Positions 1 to 7,294 of a stretch of DNA of 21,836 nt are shown here, piece after piece. This DNA is from CAYGTS01 sp964352905 (GTDB lineage Bacteria; Pseudomonadota; Gammaproteobacteria; JAHCLG01), in NCBI GenBank assembly GCA_964352905.1, contig CAYGTS010000029.1, forward strand, positions 1-21,836, written 5' to 3'. The notes under the pieces were generated by a model that did no database searches, was not told the origin of the DNA, and was given only the letters and a program-made list of their open reading frames with translations. Position 1 is the first letter of the stretch, and each line of letters starts with the position of its first letter. A program made the translations under genes and the position numbers.

Positions 1-245
1 CCGTCATTGCGAACGCAGTGAAGCAATCCAGGGTAAGATCTACAGTCTCGCCAATCTTTATAATTCCTGCTAGTCGTACCACGGTATTAACCAGCATCAC
101 CTTTACTATCTCACGTACTGCCACTCGCCCCTGGATTGCCGCGCGCTTCGCGCTCGCAATGACGGAAACCGCCGTCATTGCGAACGCAGTGAAGCAATCC
201 AGGGTAAGGATCTGCGATCTCGCCAATTTTTATAATTCTTGCATC
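1..245. repeat. Interspersed CGTCATTGCG-type repeat, three copies, within a partial tandem duplication
   Basis: Two direct copies of a 33-bp unit starting CCGTCATTGCG and ending GCAATCCAGGG lie at 1-33 and 172-204. A third, inverted and diverged in its middle, lies at 129-165. The inverted copy and the second direct copy are 6 bp apart and could form a long hairpin just past recX. The direct similarity continues beyond the unit: 34-74 matches 205-246 with a few changes, and the second of these holds the last codons of recX. A block of about 72 bp has therefore been duplicated with a period of about 171 bp. Short repeats of this general look occur in many unrelated bacterial genomes. I see no gene in 1-229. 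Confidence 0.8.
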
Positions 246-688
246 GCATTATTTATACTAGCAAACTCATACCCACGATATTGTAAAAAGCGCAGCGCTT
301 TTTGTCTAATTTTTTGATCAGCAAGCGATGCGTTTGCAATCTGCTTCACTAACGCTTCTAGGCATAGCTCACACCAATCACCCGCAAACACAGCAAAACC
401 TGCCGCAATGATCTCATGGCTTACACCACGCTGGGAAAGTTCCTGTTTAATTCTAACGGGACCAAAGCCTTTATTGGCACGATAGCGGATGTAGCTTTCA
501 CAAAAACGTTGATCGGACTGTAAATTTTCAACCTGCAAAGCTTGCAAAACCGCAGCGATACAATCTGGCGAGAACTCTTTTTGCTGTAGTTTTTGTTGCA
601 ACTCATAGTGCGAGTATTCACGCCGCGCCAGATAATTAAAACAAACGCGGCGTGCTGCTTTGTGATCCTGCTTATCGTTACTGATCAT
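230..688 (-). CDS. recX: Regulatory protein RecX
   Basis: RecX binds RecA filaments and modulates strand exchange and filament growth in the cytoplasm. The 152-residue product has the small, charged, all-helical character of the family. It opens with the typical pattern of a Y-L-A-R-R-E-Y-S-H-Y-E-L stretch near residues 19-30 and has a second repeat around RYRANKGFGPVRIKQEL. Its ATG overlaps the recA stop codon by 4 nt (ATGA), so the two genes are probably translationally coupled, as in many gammaproteobacteria. The last codons (Met-Gln-Glu-Leu-stop) are part of a duplicated segment whose second copy lies downstream at about 46-75. The length is usual for RecX and there are no internal stops. 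Identification rests on residue pattern plus the recA context. Confidence 0.92.
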   Translation of the reverse strand: MISNDKQDHKAARRVCFNYLARREYSHYELQQKLQQKEFSPDCIAAVLQALQVENLQSDQRFCESYIRYRANKGFGPVRIKQELSQRGVSHEIIAAGFAVFAGDWCELCLEALVKQIANASLADQKIRQKALRFLQYRGYEFASINNAMQEL

Positions 689-1722
689 TCCTCAGCAAGC
701 GCTTCCTCTTCTTCAACCACGCCTGAACCTACTTTTGGTAAAACAATCTCGCGAATTTTAGCTTCAATCTCTTGCGCCATCGCAGGATTTTCTTTCAAAT
801 AAATTCGCACATTATCTTTGCCTTGGCCAATACGCTCGCCATTGTAGCTATACCACGCGCCTGATTTATCAATCAGATTATTCTTAACGCCTAAATCAAT
901 AATTTCACTTTCACGAGAAATACCTTCACCGTAAAGAATATCAAATTCAGCGACTCTAAACGGTGGTGCGACTTTGTTTTTAACAACCTTAACTTTGGTT
1001 TCGTTACCTAAAATTTCATCGCCTTTTTTCACCGCACCCGTGCGGCGAATATCTAATCGCACAGAAGAATAAAACTTTAACGCATTACCACCGGTGGTGG
1101 TTTCAGGGTTACCAAACATCACACCAATTTTCATGCGAATTTGGTTAATAAAAATCACTAACGTATTGGAGCGTTTAATATTAGCCGTTAATTTACGCAA
1201 CGCTTGTGACATTAAGCGCGCTTGTAAGCCAACATGAGTATCACCCATATCACCTTCGATTTCAGCCTTGGGGGTTAACGCTGCAACCGAATCAACAATC
1301 ACCGCATCCACCGCGCCAGAGCGCACTAACATGTCAGTAATTTCTAAGGCTTGTTCACCAGTATCGGGTTGTGACACTAATAAGTCATCAACATTCACAC
1401 CCAGTTTTTTAGCATAACTCGGATCGAGCGCATGCTCAGCATCAACAAATGCTGCCGTGCCACCTTTTTTCTGGCATTCAGCAATCACTTGCAACGTTAA
1501 GGTGGTTTTACCTGATGATTCAGGACCATAAATTTCTACCACACGCCCGCGTGGTAAGCCACCAATGCCTAATGCCAAATCAATACTCAATGAACCAGTT
1601 GAAATAACATCAATATCACGCGTGGCAGCTTGATCGCCTAAACGCATCACTGAACCTTTACCAAACTGGCGTTCAATTTGGCTCAATGCCGCTGACAGGG
1701 CTTTGTCTCTATTGTCATCCAT
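685..1722 (-). CDS. recA: Recombinase RecA
   Basis: RecA is the ATP-dependent strand-exchange protein of homologous recombination and DNA repair. The 345-residue product matches the usual RecA length. It shows the Walker A motif GPESSGKT at residues 66-73, a Walker B strand (AVIVDSVAAL) near 140-150, the DNA-binding loop region with MSQALRKL and the NQIRMKIGVMFGNPETTTGG segment, and an acidic C-terminal tail (EEEEALAEE). The start ATG is preceded by AGGAG at good distance. Upstream (1723-1840) there is no complete CTGT-N8-ACAG SOS box, only a lone CTGT half-site. The gene follows pncC on the same strand (118-bp gap) and overlaps recX. There are no anomalies in the coding sequence. Confidence 0.99.
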   Translation of the reverse strand: MDDNRDKALSAALSQIERQFGKGSVMRLGDQAATRDIDVISTGSLSIDLALGIGGLPRGRVVEIYGPESSGKTTLTLQVIAECQKKGGTAAFVDAEHALDPSYAKKLGVNVDDLLVSQPDTGEQALEITDMLVRSGAVDAVIVDSVAALTPKAEIEGDMGDTHVGLQARLMSQALRKLTANIKRSNTLVIFINQIRMKIGVMFGNPETTTGGNALKFYSSVRLDIRRTGAVKKGDEILGNETKVKVVKNKVAPPFRVAEFDILYGEGISRESEIIDLGVKNNLIDKSGAWYSYNGERIGQGKDNVRIYLKENPAMAQEIEAKIREIVLPKVGSGVVEEEEALAEE

Positions 1723-1840
1723 CGGAAACTCCTAAAAATAAATCAATTACAGATGCTAACAAGCTAAGGGTTATCGCGATTATCACATAGATTGTTGGGA
1801 AACGATAGCCGCACTTTAAAAAACGAAAAGACAGCAAGGT

Positions 1841-2326
1841 TTAACTCAAAAACTGCCAACACTGTATCAACGCATATAACAGCGCTTGCTGGCGAATTTG
1901 CGCGCGATCTCCTTTAAAAAGTTGGCTATCTGTTTTAATGCTGTTATCGGGCAAAGCAAAACCAAACCACACCAAACCAACTGGCTTTTCAGCACTGCCG
2001 CCACCAGGCCCCGCAATGCCGGTGGTCGCAATGCTAACATTGGCTAAGCTATTGGCTAGCGCGCCCTTAGCCATGGCTGCTGCAACTTGTTCACTAACAG
2101 CACCATGTTGATTTAATAACTTTTCTGGCACATTCAGCAAATCCATTTTAGCTTGGTTACTGTAGGTGACTAAACCACGATCAAACCAATTTGAACTGCC
2201 TGCAATATCGGTAATGCTGGCAGCAATTAAACCACCAGTGCAGGATTCTGCCGTGGCTAAAATCCATTGTTTTTGCAACAGTAATTGCCCTAATTTTTGC
2301 GCAAGTTGATAAGCGTTTTGATCCAT
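1841..2326 (-). CDS. pncC: Nicotinamide-nucleotide amidase PncC (CinA C-terminal domain family)
   Basis: This enzyme deamidates nicotinamide mononucleotide to nicotinate mononucleotide in the pyridine nucleotide salvage cycle. The 161-residue protein is the stand-alone CinA C-terminal domain. It has the AESCTGG motif with the probable catalytic Ser28, the VTYSNQAK segment ending in Lys60, and a TTGIAGPGGG loop that helps form the active site. There is no N-terminal molybdopterin-binding-like CinA domain, which is normal for PncC. The start is the ATG at 2326, with a modest ribosome-binding site. It lies directly upstream of recA, a neighbourhood common in gammaproteobacteria, and diverges from mutS. 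Expression may extend into recA. Confidence 0.93.
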   Translation of the reverse strand: MDQNAYQLAQKLGQLLLQKQWILATAESCTGGLIAASITDIAGSSNWFDRGLVTYSNQAKMDLLNVPEKLLNQHGAVSEQVAAAMAKGALANSLANVSIATTGIAGPGGGSAEKPVGLVWFGFALPDNSIKTDSQLFKGDRAQIRQQALLYALIQCWQFLS

Positions 2327-2338
2327 GCTCTAATTCCA

Positions 2339-2355
2339 GGCTATCAATAATAGCC
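2339..2355. promoter_or_regulatory. Inverted repeat between divergent pncC and mutS
   Basis: The 70-bp divergent spacer contains GGCTAT-CAATA-ATAGCC, a perfect 6-bp inverted repeat with a 5-bp loop. It could be an operator acting on one or both genes, or a chance palindrome. No strong -35/-10 pair is evident beside it. Only the symmetry is directly seen. Confidence 0.3.
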
Positions 2356-2397
2356 ATAGCATACTCACTTAGCAGCAATACAACAAGGAATAACCCC

Positions 2398-4953
2398 ATG
2401 AGCAGCACTACTGAACAAGTCGCTCATCATACACCAATGATGCAACAGTATTTGCGCATTAAAGCGCAGCATAAAGAGCACTTATTGTTTTATCGCATGG
2501 GTGATTTTTATGAATGCTTTTATAATGATGCAATTCAGGCAGCAAAATTATTAGATATTACCTTAACCCAGCGCGGTAACTCCAATGGTAAACCGATCCC
2601 GATGGCTGGTGTGCCTTATCATGCAGTTGAAAATTATTTAGCAAAATTAATTAAACTTGGCGAATCGGTAGCTATTTGCGAACAAATTGGCGATCCCACT
2701 ACCAGCAAAGGCCCGGTTGAACGACAAGTCACACGCATTGTGACCCCCGGTACGGTCACTGATGAGGCCTTTTTAAACGATCGCCAAGATACATTGATTC
2801 TCGCGATTCACGCGCATAAAAATACCTATGGGCTTGCCTATTGTAATATGAGTACCGGCCAATTTTGCATAGTAGAAGTAACAGGTGATGATGCGCTGCT
2901 GAGTGAATGCCAACGTTTGCAACCAGCTGAAGTATTGATCAATGAAGCGATTACGCTACCCAAAAATATTCTTAAACACTATTTTTGTAAAACCAAAGCT
3001 GCCTGGGATTTTGATCAAGACTTGGCAACGCGCTTATTAACCCAACACTTTCAGGTGAAAGATTTAAACAGTTTTGAATGCCAACATTTACGCGTTGCAA
3101 TGTGTGCCAGCGGTTGTTTATTTAGTTATTTGCAAGATACACAACGCAGTCAATTACCGCATATTCGCCGCATTAAAATTGATAATCGCGATGAAACGAT
3201 TATTATGGATGCTAACACGCGCGTTAATTTAGAATTAACCCGCAACTTACAAGGCAAAGATGCGAATACCTTAATTGCCGTGCTCGATCACACGCATACC
3301 GCGATGGGCAGTCGTTTGTTGAAACGCTTATTGCATCAACCGTTGCGCGATCATGAAAAGTTATTGCGTCGCCTTGCTGCGATTACGGAAATAATCGAGT
3401 CCCATTTAAATGAACCCTTAAGCGTTTTATTAAAACAAATCGGTGATGTTGAACGTATTTTAGCACGCGTTGCTTTAAAATCGGCGCGACCCCGTGATTT
3501 AGCGGTATTGCGCGATAGCTTAAGCCTACTACCCGATTTCACTGCGCTATTACAGGCGTGCCAAACGCCTTTAAACCAACAATTAACGAAACAAATACAG
3601 CCCCAAACACAACTCACTGCGTTATTACAAACAGCGATTATTGAAAATCCACCCGTGGTATTACGCGATGGCGGCGTGATTAAACCAGGTTACGATGCCG
3701 ATCTCGATGAATTGCGCAGCATAGGTGAAAATATCAGCGACTATTTATTGCAGTTAGAAAAAACCGAACGTGAACGCAGTGGGATTAATACCTTAAAGGT
3801 TGGCTACAATAAAGTGCATGGTTTTTATATTGAAATTTCTAAAGCACAAGCGCAGCTTGCACCGGCTAATTATATTCGCCGCCAAACCCTAAAAAATAAT
3901 GAACGTTTTATTACACCCGAATTAAAAACATTTGAAGATAAAGCCTTAAGTGCTAAATCACGCGCACTGGCACGTGAAAAAGCGATTTATGAAGATATTC
4001 TTGAAAGTTTAGTGACACAGATTGAACCCTTACAAAGAATCGCGCATGCACTGGCGATGTTAGATGTCATTAATACTCTTGCTGAACGTGCTGTGACGTT
4101 AGATTGGGTAGCGCCACAGTTTTGTGATGACAGAATGATTGATATTCAACAAGGTCGTCATCCCGTGATTGAACATATTCAAGATGAAGCGTTTGTGCCT
4201 AACGATACATTATTAAATGCCGATCAACATATGCTGCTGATCACGGGCCCCAATATGGGTGGTAAATCCACCTATATGCGCCAAACTGCGTTAATTGTCT
4301 TGTTAGCGCATATCGGTAGTTTTGTACCAGCTCTATCTGCAAAAATTGGTAAGATTGATCGCATTTTTACGCGCATTGGTGCGAGCGATGATTTAGCCAG
4401 CGGTCATTCAACGTTTATGGTAGAAATGACTGAAACGGCTAGCATTTTGCATCATGCCAGTGAACACAGTTTAATTTTGATTGATGAAATTGGTCGCGGC
4501 ACCAGCACCTTTGATGGCATGTCACTCGCGTATGCGGTGGCTTATCAACTCGCGCATAATATAAAAGCGCTGTGTTTATTCGCCACGCATTATTTTGAAT
4601 TAACCGCATTGCCAGATAGTTTACCCGGTATTAGCAATGTTCATTGTGATGCCACCGAGCACGATGATCATATTATCTTTTTACACAGCATTGCCAAAGG
4701 ACCTGCAAGTAAAAGTTACGGTTTACACGTTGCGCAGTTGGCCGGCATTCCACGTGAGGTGATTGCAATGGCAAAACAAAAATTGCAGGCATTAGAAACG
4801 ACAAATCCGGTTAGGCAAGAAACTCAAAATGAAAGCGTGCTATTGTCATCACCGGTTTTAGAGAAATTAAAAACGCTTAATCCGGATCAATATACGCCAC
4901 GTGAAGCGTTGGATGTGTTGTATGAGTTGGTGGCGCAAGCGCAGCGAGAATAA
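2398..4953 (+). CDS. mutS: DNA mismatch repair protein MutS
   Basis: MutS recognises mismatches and small loops and starts methyl-directed mismatch repair. The 851-residue length is close to the E. coli protein (853). The mismatch-reading Phe-Xaa-Glu motif is present as Phe37-Tyr38-Glu39 within MGDFYECF. Walker A is GPNMGGKST at 617-625, and Walker B carries Asp696-Glu697 in LIDEIGRGTST. The FATHYFELT segment and a C-terminal dimerisation region complete the ATPase. The start ATG has AAGGA upstream. The stop codon TAA at 4951-4953 is followed at once by the stop of the convergent toxin gene, with no spacer. I see no terminator between them, so the two transcripts probably overlap. Confidence 0.99.
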   Translation: MSSTTEQVAHHTPMMQQYLRIKAQHKEHLLFYRMGDFYECFYNDAIQAAKLLDITLTQRGNSNGKPIPMAGVPYHAVENYLAKLIKLGESVAICEQIGDPTTSKGPVERQVTRIVTPGTVTDEAFLNDRQDTLILAIHAHKNTYGLAYCNMSTGQFCIVEVTGDDALLSECQRLQPAEVLINEAITLPKNILKHYFCKTKAAWDFDQDLATRLLTQHFQVKDLNSFECQHLRVAMCASGCLFSYLQDTQRSQLPHIRRIKIDNRDETIIMDANTRVNLELTRNLQGKDANTLIAVLDHTHTAMGSRLLKRLLHQPLRDHEKLLRRLAAITEIIESHLNEPLSVLLKQIGDVERILARVALKSARPRDLAVLRDSLSLLPDFTALLQACQTPLNQQLTKQIQPQTQLTALLQTAIIENPPVVLRDGGVIKPGYDADLDELRSIGENISDYLLQLEKTERERSGINTLKVGYNKVHGFYIEISKAQAQLAPANYIRRQTLKNNERFITPELKTFEDKALSAKSRALAREKAIYEDILESLVTQIEPLQRIAHALAMLDVINTLAERAVTLDWVAPQFCDDRMIDIQQGRHPVIEHIQDEAFVPNDTLLNADQHMLLITGPNMGGKSTYMRQTALIVLLAHIGSFVPALSAKIGKIDRIFTRIGASDDLASGHSTFMVEMTETASILHHASEHSLILIDEIGRGTSTFDGMSLAYAVAYQLAHNIKALCLFATHYFELTALPDSLPGISNVHCDATEHDDHIIFLHSIAKGPASKSYGLHVAQLAGIPREVIAMAKQKLQALETTNPVRQETQNESVLLSSPVLEKLKTLNPDQYTPREALDVLYELVAQAQRE

Positions 4954-5235
4954 TCACCTATTGTTTTTTAAATTGCGATAAAAATTTTCATGCACGCCTA
5001 ACGCGAGTAATAATCTTGCTTTTTCATCCCACTCATAAGCAAGCAACATTTGCTGCTGGTTGATATAAAATTTGTAAACATAGGTTTCAGCTAAGTCACC
5101 TTTTTTTTCACTGCCCAATTGCGGATTTTTGATAATATCACGGATAGCCTGATCAACTTTTATTTTTTGCTGCTTGTGTAGTTTTTTATAATTTTTTTTA
5201 AAAGCGGGCATTTGCTTAACAATTATCTCAGTCAC
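4954..5235 (-). CDS. RelE/ParE-type toxin of a toxin-antitoxin pair
   Basis: This is a 93-residue basic protein with the pattern of the RelE/ParE superfamily: an N-terminal KQMPAFKKNYKKLHKQQK helix region, a central NPQLG-x-KKGDL stretch and a C-terminal GVHENFYRNLK. Such toxins cleave mRNA at the ribosome or inhibit gyrase; the sequence alone does not tell which. I chose the GTG at 5235 because GAGGA lies 5 nt before it and because this gives an 8-nt overlap with the antitoxin stop (GTGACTGA). Longer in-frame starts (to 5265) lie inside the antitoxin gene and lack this signal. The gene follows the antitoxin, the usual order, and ends flush against the mutS stop codon. Confidence 0.85.
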   Translation of the reverse strand: MTEIIVKQMPAFKKNYKKLHKQQKIKVDQAIRDIIKNPQLGSEKKGDLAETYVYKFYINQQQMLLAYEWDEKARLLLALGVHENFYRNLKNNR

Positions 5236-5455
5236 GCTTGTCCTCAAATTCAAAGGGTTCAGCAAGCGATCTGTCTATTTGTTTTGAAATTAAAAGTTCT
5301 GTGACAAATTCAATAGGCAAATCAGGATTATCTAAAGCACATTTGCCTATTTTCGCCCAAAATTCAATTTGTTGAGGAATAGAACGACATTCAGCCTTAG
5401 CTGTTTTTTTTGCTTCGTTATAAATATATTCATTAATACGGATTGGCACACCCAT
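5228..5455 (-). CDS. ParD-like antitoxin
   Basis: This 75-residue protein has an N-terminal ribbon-helix-helix-like strand (VPIRINEYIYNEAKKTAK) followed by RSIPQQIEFWAKIGKCALDNPDLP, a pattern I recognise from ParD-like antitoxins that pair with RelE/ParE toxins. It should bind its own promoter and neutralise the downstream toxin. The start is the ATG at 5455, with AGGTGA ahead of it. The toxin start overlaps its stop codon by 8 nt, so toxin synthesis is probably coupled to antitoxin translation. A promoter with a small inverted repeat over the -10 region lies directly upstream. Confidence 0.83.
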   Translation of the reverse strand: MGVPIRINEYIYNEAKKTAKAECRSIPQQIEFWAKIGKCALDNPDLPIEFVTELLISKQIDRSLAEPFEFEDKRD

Positions 5456-5481
5456 AAATCACCTACAATCGTTTTCATTTG

Positions 5482-5521
5482 CTACATTTGTAGTATAGCT
5501 TAGAATCGGTAAATTTGTAAA
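5482..5521 (-). promoter_or_regulatory. Promoter and operator of the toxin-antitoxin operon
   Basis: Reading leftward, TTTACA (5516-5521) and TATACT (5492-5497) are separated by 18 bp. An inverted repeat CTACA-AA-TGTAG (5482-5493) overlaps the last bases of the -10 box. This is where a ribbon-helix-helix antitoxin would be expected to bind for autorepression. The boxes and symmetry are seen; the regulatory role is inferred. Confidence 0.65.
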
Positions 5522-5582
5522 CAAAATGGTTAACCTTTTTTATTTTAACTACCTGGAAAGAATTCAGTTGCTTTTCAAATTG

Positions 5583-5611
5583 TTGACAAAGAAACGACAA
5601 AAAGGCATTAT
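5583..5611 (+). promoter_or_regulatory. rpsT promoter
   Basis: A perfect -35 box TTGACA (5583-5588), a 17-bp spacer and CATTAT (5606-5611) are followed by a GC-rich CGCGTG stretch. A GC-rich discriminator of this type is usual for stringently controlled ribosomal genes. It lies about 190 bp before rpsT, so the transcript would carry the palindromic element at 5626-5770 in its leader. Confidence 0.7.
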
Positions 5612-5625
5612 CGCGTGCTAACTTG

Positions 5626-5770
5626 TAGGATTTACGAGAAACGAGTATTTTTGCGTGGTAGCAAGGCGCAAATTGATTGAGCACCGGAGTTTATATACGA
5701 ATAAATGAGGATGCGAAAGAAATTTGCAGCAATGCTGCCACTAAAAAGACGACGCTTCTCGTAAGTCCTA
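5626..5770. mobile_element. Palindromic MITE-like element in the rpsT leader
   Basis: The arms 5626-5674 and 5721-5770 are imperfect reverse complements, with outer ends TAGGATTTACGAGAA and TTCTCGTAAGTCCTA. The whole 145 bp could fold as a long hairpin. TA occurs at both outer edges, compatible with TA target duplication as in IS630/Tc1-mariner-derived MITEs, although palindromy makes this ambiguous. The loop contains CGGAGTTTATA (5685-5695), then four to five variable bases, then AATAAATGAG, a core shared with the 9-bp-duplication elements elsewhere in the window despite unrelated arms. No transposase is encoded. It lies between the rpsT promoter and its ribosome-binding site. Confidence 0.75.
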
Positions 5771-5801
5771 TATTTAAAAACTCGTACGGAGAAACTAAAC
5801 A

Positions 5802-6092
5802 GTGGCTAATACCAAACAAGCTAAAAAACGCGCAAAACAAGCAGTTAAGCATCGTGAACATAACATGAGCTTACGTTCTATGTTACGTACTCATATTAAG
5901 AAGGTTGTGAATGCAGTTGCTGCAGGTAACTTAGAAGAAGCTAAAACAGCTTACGACAAGGCTGTGCCTGTACTGGATCGCTCTGCAACCAAGGGCTTGA
6001 TTCATAAGAATAAAGCTGCTCGTCATAAATCACGCTTAGCAAAACACATCAAAATCTTAGGCGACACCAGCGATTCCCGCCGTAATGCCTGA
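5802..6092 (+). CDS. rpsT: 30S ribosomal protein S20, C-terminus rewritten by a repeat insertion
   Basis: S20 is a primary 16S rRNA-binding protein of the small subunit. The 96-residue product has the family signatures KQAKKRAKQA at the start and GLIHKNKAARHKSRLAKHI near the end. It uses a GTG start with CGGAG 6-10 nt upstream. E. coli S20 has 87 residues and ends soon after this helix. Here the last seven residues (SDSRRNA, plus the last base of the Thr89 codon) are encoded by the left end of the element at 6068-6241. If that element and one 9-bp duplication are removed, the frame reads Gly-Asp-Thr-Lys-Ala-Ala-stop, with the old TAA at 6261-6263 just before the terminator. The protein has therefore grown from 92 to 96 residues. 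The extension is at a tolerant end and function is presumably kept. Confidence 0.97.
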   Translation: MANTKQAKKRAKQAVKHREHNMSLRSMLRTHIKKVVNAVAAGNLEEAKTAYDKAVPVLDRSATKGLIHKNKAARHKSRLAKHIKILGDTSDSRRNA

Positions 6093-6241
6093 TTACTCAA
6101 GAACAGTCAGATTTGAGGCAAGGTCACGTTAAAAATTCCAAAAAATAGCGGAGTTTATACATAATAAATGAGCACATTTTTTGGAATTTTTAACGTGAGA
6201 TTGCCAAAATATGGCTGTTCCCAGCTACAGCGGAATTGCTG
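6068..6241 (+). mobile_element. MITE-like element copy 1, 174 bp, 9-bp target duplication AGGCGACAC
   Basis: The terminal inverted repeats are CAGCGATTCCCG on the left and, reversed, CAGCAATTCCGCTG on the right. The 9-bp repeat AGGCGACAC flanks it directly at 6059-6067 and 6242-6250. Internally an outer imperfect palindrome encloses a near-perfect inner stem (TTAAAAATTCCAAAAAA pairing with TTTTTTGGAATTTTTAA) around the core 6149-6172. It is almost identical to the inverted copy at 15919-16093, differing by a one-base deletion near the right end and a few substitutions. It has no transposase, so it must be moved by a protein encoded elsewhere, if it still moves. It supplies the rpsT stop codon (TGA at 6090-6092). 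Confidence 0.93.
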
Positions 6242-6268
6242 AGGCGACACTAAAGCCGCTTAATGATC

Positions 6269-6301
6269 AATAAGGGCCTGACGTCTTTGTTAGGCCTTAT
6301 T
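6269..6301. terminator. Bidirectional terminator between rpsT and the fumarylacetoacetase gene
   Basis: AATAAGGGCCT at the left pairs with AGGCCTTATT at the right (one bulged G), followed by TATTTAT on the plus strand and preceded by AT-rich DNA on the other side. It overlaps the stop codon of the convergent gene by 2 bp. Before the element insertion it would have begun 5 bp after the original rpsT stop. Confidence 0.75.
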
Positions 6302-7283
6302 ATTTATACGCCACAACTTGCTGATCAATCGCACCAAAAATAGATTGGCCTTGCGCATCTAACATTTCAATTTTAACGCGATCGCCAAATTGAAAAAACG
6401 CTGTTGTGATGTCACCCTGGTTTAATTTTTCCAGCATGCGTTTTTCTGCAATGCAGGATGAACCATTTGAACGATCAACATTGGAAACCGTGCCTGAACC
6501 AATAATCGCGCCAGCACCCAAATACCGTGTTTTGGCGGCATGTGCAATCAGGGTTGCAAAATCAAAGGTCATATCGGTGCCGGCATTGGGTTTGCCAAAT
6601 AACTCGTTATTGATGTAAGAATACAACGGCAAATGTAGTTTACACGCTTCCCAGGCACTACCAAGCTCATCAGGCGTAACAGCCACGGGTGAAAAGCTGC
6701 TGGCCGGTTTGGCATGAAAAAAACCAAAGCCTTTGGTTAATTCATTCGGAATTAAGTTACGCAACGAGACATCATTCACAAGCATGACGAGTTTAATGTG
6801 TTGCGCGGCTTGCTTAGCGCTTATTCCCATGGGCACATCATCCGTGATTACCGCAACTTCCGCTTCAAAATCAATGCCCCATTCAGGATCAGCAATAACA
6901 ATATCATCGCGCGGGCCAATAAAGGCATCTGAGCCACCTTGATACATGAGTGGATCGGTCCAAAAATTTTCTGGCAATACAGCGCCTCGCGCTTTGCGCA
7001 CTAATTCAACATGATTGACATAAGCAGAACCATCTGCCCATTGATAGGCACGTGGTAAAGGCGAAGCCGCGAGTGCGGGATCAAAGGCAAAACTGTCTTT
7101 TGCTTTACCGGCATTTAATTGTTGATAAAGTGCTTGCAATTGTGGCGCTGTTTGTTGCCAATTATCTAAGGCTGCTTGTAAGGTGGGCGCAATAGCTTGT
7201 GCTTTGACTGCATTTTTTAAATCGCGGCTTACGACACATAAACAACCATCACGGGTTTGATTTTTTAGGGTTGCTAGTTTCAC
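6300..7283 (-). CDS. Fumarylacetoacetate hydrolase family protein
   Basis: The family cleaves fumarylacetoacetate to fumarate and acetoacetate, the last step of tyrosine breakdown, or hydrolyses related acylpyruvates. The 327-residue protein carries the metal-binding pattern of the FAH fold: Glu140 and Glu142 in DFEAEVAV and Asp171 in LVNDVSLRNL. Further conserved stretches are ELTKGFGFFHAKPASSFSP and GSGTVSN near the C-terminus. The start is the GTG at 7283, with AGGAG 6-7 nt upstream. It lies 11 bp after hpd on the same strand, which supports a role in homogentisate-type tyrosine catabolism. No homogentisate dioxygenase or maleylacetoacetate isomerase gene is in the window, so the exact substrate is inferred. 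Confidence 0.9.
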   Translation of the reverse strand: MKLATLKNQTRDGCLCVVSRDLKNAVKAQAIAPTLQAALDNWQQTAPQLQALYQQLNAGKAKDSFAFDPALAASPLPRAYQWADGSAYVNHVELVRKARGAVLPENFWTDPLMYQGGSDAFIGPRDDIVIADPEWGIDFEAEVAVITDDVPMGISAKQAAQHIKLVMLVNDVSLRNLIPNELTKGFGFFHAKPASSFSPVAVTPDELGSAWEACKLHLPLYSYINNELFGKPNAGTDMTFDFATLIAHAAKTRYLGAGAIIGSGTVSNVDRSNGSSCIAEKRMLEKLNQGDITTAFFQFGDRVKIEMLDAQGQSIFGAIDQQVVAYK

Positions 7284-7294
7284 TCTGCTCTCCT

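Noticed and set aside
1..204. CRISPR array
   Set aside because: Only two direct copies and one inverted copy, with a 171-bp period, no regular spacers and no cas genes.
18..317. Plus-strand open frame of 99 codons
   Set aside because: It runs through the repeat copies and the antisense of recX; its sequence is the translated repeat and it lacks a ribosome-binding site.
5475..5684. Minus-strand open frame of 69 codons
   Set aside because: It starts inside the palindromic element and crosses the rpsT promoter and the antitoxin promoter, so it is not a plausible gene.
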